Of a stretch of 64,000 nt of DNA, positions 61,768 through 64,000 are shown in pieces. This DNA comes from Notolepis coatsorum (taxonomy: Eukaryota; Chordata; Actinopteri; Aulopiformes; Paralepididae). Every line of letters starts with the position of its first letter. Positions within the stretch are counted from its first letter, which is position 1. The DNA lies in the NCBI GenBank assembly GCA_963971535.1, contig CAXASK010002048.1, positions 17,001 to 81,000 of the forward strand, written 5' to 3'. The notes under the pieces were generated by a model that ran no database searches, was not told the origin of the DNA, and saw nothing but the letters and a program-made list of their open reading frames with translations. Position numbers and translations under genes: made by a program.

Positions 61768-63516
61768 CCAGGTGTTGGAAGAAGCTTCAGAGTCAGCTGG
61801 AGGGCGTTCCAGGTGTTGGAAGAACCTTCACAGTCAGTCGGAGGATGTTCCAGGTGTTGGAAGAACCTTCAGCTTCAAAGTCAGTCGGTGGGCGTTCCAG
61901 GTGTTGGAAGAACCTTCAGCTTCAGAGTCAGTCGGAGGGTGTTCCAGGTGTTGGAAGAACCTTCAGCTTCAAAATCAGTCGGAGGGCGTTCCAGGTGTTG
62001 GAAGAACCTTCAGCTTCAGAGTCAGTCGGAGGGCGTTCCATGTGTTGGAAGAACCTTCAGCTTCAGAGTCAGTCGGAGGGCGTTCCAGGTGTTGGAAGAA
62101 CCTTCACCTTCAGAGTCAGTCGGAGGATGTTCCAGGTGTTGGAAGAACCTTCAGCTTCAGAGTCAGTCGGAGGGCGTTCAAGGTGTTGGAAGAACCTTCA
62201 GCTTCAGAGTCAGTCGGAGGGCGTTCCAGGTGTTGGAAGAACCTTCAGCTTCAGAGTCAGTCGGAGGGCGTTCCAGGTGTTGGAAGAACCTTCACCTTCA
62301 GAGTCAGTCGGAGGGCGTTCCAGGTGTTGGAAGAACCTTCAGCCTCAGAGTCAGTCGGAGGACGTTCCAGGTGTTGGAAGAACCTTCAGCTTCAGAGTCA
62401 GTCGGAGGGCGTTCCAGGTGTTGGAAGAACCTTCAGCTTCAGAGTCAGTCGGAGGACATTCCAGGTGTTGGAAGAACCTTCAACTTCAAAGTCAGTCGGA
62501 GGGCGTACCAGGTGTTGGAAGAACCTTCTGCCTCAGAGTCAGTGGGAGGGCGTTCCAGGTGTTGGAAGAACCTTCAGCTTCAGAGTCAGTCGGAGGGCGT
62601 TCCAGGTGTTGGAAGAACCTTCTTCTGCCTCAGAGTCAGTCGGAGAGCGTTCCAGGTGTTGGAGGAACCTTCAGCTTCAGAGTCAGTCGGAGGACGTTCC
62701 AGGTGTTGGAAGAACATTCAGCTTCAAAGTCAGTCGGAGGGCGTTCCAGGTGTTGGAAGAACCTTCAGCTTCAGAGTCAGTTAGAGGGCGTTCCAGGTGT
62801 TGGAAGAACCTTCACCTTCAGAGTCAGTCGGAGGGCGTTCCAGGTGTTGGAAGAACCTTCAGCTTCAGAGTCAGTCAGAGGGCGTTCCAGGTGTTGGAAG
62901 AACCTTCACCTTCAGAGTCAGTCGGAGGGCGTTCCAGGTGTTGCAAGAACCTTCAGCCTCAGAGTCAGTCGGAGGGCGTTTCAGGTGTCGGAAGAACCTT
63001 CAGCCTCAGAGTCAGTCGGAGGGCGTTCCAGGTGTTGGAAGAAGATTCTGAGTCAGCTGGAGGGCGTTCCAGGTGTTGGAAGAACCTTCAGTTTCAGAGT
63101 CAGTCGGAGGACGTTCCAGGTGTTGGAAGAACCTTCAGCTTCAAAGTCAGTCGGAGGGCGTTCCAGGTGTTGGAAGAACCTTCAGCTTCAGAGTCAGTCG
63201 GAGAGGTTCCAGGTGTTGGAAGAACCTTATTCTGCCTCAGAGTCAGTCGGAGGGCGTTCCAGGTGTTGGAAGAACCTTCAGCTTCAGAGTCAGTCGGAGG
63301 ACGTTCCAGGTGTTGGAAGAACATTCAGCTTCAAAGTCAGTCGGAGGGCGTTCCAGGTGTTGGAAGAACCTTCTGCCTCAGAGTCAGTCGGAGGGCGTTC
63401 CAGGTGTTGGAAGAATCTTCAGCTTCAAAGTCAGTCGGAGGGCGTTCCAGGTGTTGGAAGAACCTTCTGCCTCAGAGTCAGTCGGAGGGCGTTCCAGGTG
63501 TTGGAAGAAGCTTCAG
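61768..63516 (+). repeat. Block J2 (copy of 58,330-60,078)
   Basis: This 1,749-bp block matches 58,330-60,078 at offset 3,438. It shares GTCGGTGGGCG (61,886 and 58,448), GTAC (62,505 and 59,067), GTTGGAGGAACC, CAGTTAGAGGG (about 62,780 and 59,342), GATTCTGAGTCAG and the 46-bp GAGAGGTT monomer (63,201 and 59,763). It ends where one copy continues CTTCAGCTTC and the other CTTCAGAGTC. Confidence 0.87.
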
Positions 63517-64000
63517 AGTCAGCTGGAGGGCGTTCCAGGTGTTGGAAGAACCTTCACAGTCAGTCGGAGGATGTTCCAGGTGTTGGAAGAACCTTCAGCT
63601 TCAGAGTCAGTCGGAGGGCGTTCCAGGTGTTGGAAGAACCTTCAGCTTCAGAGTCAGTCGGAGGACGTTCCAGGTGTTGGAAGAACATTCAGCTTCAAAG
63701 TCAGTCGGAGGGCGTTCCAGGTGTTGGAAGAACCTTCTGCCTCAGAGTCAGTCGGAGGGCGTTCCAGGTGTTGGAAGAATCTTCAGCTTCAAAGTCAGTC
63801 GGAGGGCGTTCCAGGTGTTGGAAGAACCTTCTGCCTCAGAGTCAGTCGGAGGGCGTTCCAGGTGTTGGAAGAAGCTTCAGAGTCAGCTGGAGGGCGTTCC
63901 AGGTGTTGGAAGAACCTTCACAGTCAGTCGGAGGATGTTCCAGGTGTTGGAAGAACCTTCAGCTTCAAAGTCAGTCGGAGGGCGTTACAGGTGTTGGAAG
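63517..64000 (+). repeat. Array continues to the window end
   Basis: These are ordinary monomers including 41-bp CTTCACAGTC copies (near 63,550 and 63,910). The motif order of about 63,380-63,560 recurs about 365 bp later (GAATCTTCAGC near 63,413 and 63,778). The window stops inside a monomer, with no sign of an array edge. Confidence 0.85.

Larger units (their letters stand above)
1855..61896 (+). repeat. Recurrent GTCGGTGGGCG marker module (16 copies)
   Basis: A single-base variant monomer containing CGGTGGGCG starts near 1,855, 6,055, 16,241, 16,852, 28,335, 30,291, 32,673, 35,233, 41,580, 44,006, 49,042, 50,525, 53,412, 55,888, 58,448 and 61,886. Most copies are followed in the same order by a GGGTGTTCC monomer, an AAAATCAGTCGG monomer, CCATGTGTTGG, GGATGTTCC, GTTCAAGGTG, GGACATTCC with TTCAACTTC, a 50-bp monomer and the GTTGGAGGAACC monomer. 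This ordered string is the basic module of the right half, shortened in some copies (28,335 and 49,042 lose part). The listed interval spans first to last copy and is not continuous. Confidence 0.88.
1..64000 (+). repeat. 47-bp satellite array (whole window)
   Basis: The entire window is head-to-tail copies of a monomer of about 47 bp, all in the same orientation, about 1,360 copies. The monomer begins GGAAGAACCTTC, continues with a variable middle (usually AGCTTCAGAGTCAG or AGCTTCAAAGTCAG), then TCGGAGGACG or TCGGAGGGCG, and ends TTCCAGGTGTT. Positions 1-12 and 37-47 are the most conserved; positions 13-36 carry most variants. G+C is about 53%, with two CpGs per monomer. I read across the window and found no interrupting unique sequence, transposon, inversion or simple-sequence tract. 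Both window ends cut monomers, so neither array edge is present. No satellite family is recognised by name. Function is unknown; a centromeric, pericentromeric or subtelomeric role is inference from size and purity only. No gene lies anywhere in it. Confidence 0.98.

Noticed and set aside
1-64000. CRISPR array
   Set aside because: There are no unique spacers: repeat and would-be spacer are both part of the same 47-bp monomer, copied over 64 kb, with no cas genes.
1-64000. CENP-B box
   Set aside because: The monomer has GTTGGAA, which resembles part of the box, but lacks the required TTCG and CGGG elements at proper spacing.
1-64000. Coding minisatellite inside a mucin-like or silk-like gene
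   Set aside because: The 47-bp period does not preserve frame, one-base length variants occur, stop-creating variants are found in every frame, and no splice or flanking exon sequence is seen.
1-64000. Telomere repeats, rDNA spacer repeats, or a mobile element generating the array
   Set aside because: No TTAGGG-type tract, rRNA segment, terminal repeat, target-site duplication or transposase-like sequence was found.
1-64000. Bacterial or phage origin
   Set aside because: No genes, ribosome-binding sites or operon structure; a 64-kb pure satellite with CpG decay is a eukaryotic pattern.

Overview
The window is one uninterrupted tandem-repeat (satellite) array. Every stretch from base 1 to base 64,000 is made of head-to-tail copies of a monomer of about 47 bp, roughly 1,360 copies, all in the same orientation and about 53% G+C. 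I found no unique sequence, no inverted block, no transposon insertion, no RNA gene and no credible protein gene. Both window ends fall inside the array, so its true length is more than 64 kb and its flanks are not visible. The pattern (long pure satellite, CpG decay, multi-kb higher-order repeats) indicates a eukaryotic chromosome, plausibly a centromeric, pericentromeric or subtelomeric satellite from a long-read assembly. I do not recognise the monomer and cannot name the species.

The monomer, numbered from its GGAAGAACCTTC start, has four parts: GGAAGAACCTTC (1-12), a variable middle built of degenerate hexamers such as CTTCAG and AGTCAG (about 13-27), a CpG-containing segment TCGGAGG(A/G)CG (27-36), and a conserved TTCCAGGTGTT end (37-47). 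Most copies are 47 bp. Recurrent length classes are 41, 50 and 53 bp, with rare 46 and 48 bp copies.

The main structure is above the monomer. (1) Bases 1-2,190 are a lead-in. (2) About 2,190-12,375 and 12,376-23,172 form a tandem duplication of a 10,185-bp unit; the second copy carries an extra 611 bp, which is 13 monomers. Each copy contains a nested duplication of about 1.9 kb. (3) About 22,266-26,690 is a ladder of units of 1,571, 736, 546 and 1,571 bp that share both ends and differ by internal deletions. (4) From 26.7 kb to the end is a mosaic of 2.3-3.4 kb units assembled into larger duplicated blocks: D1/D2 (offset 13,245-13,715), F1/F2 (4,521 bp each, 23,215 bp apart, one difference noticed), I1/I2 (adjacent, 2,887 bp) and J1/J2 (offset 3,438).

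Monomers differ from each other at many positions while multi-kb blocks are almost identical, so recent unequal exchange or copy-and-paste recombination of large blocks is the best explanation. The very long open frames on the + strand are an arithmetic by-product: the consensus has no stop triplet on that strand and 47 is not divisible by 3. They are not annotated as genes.
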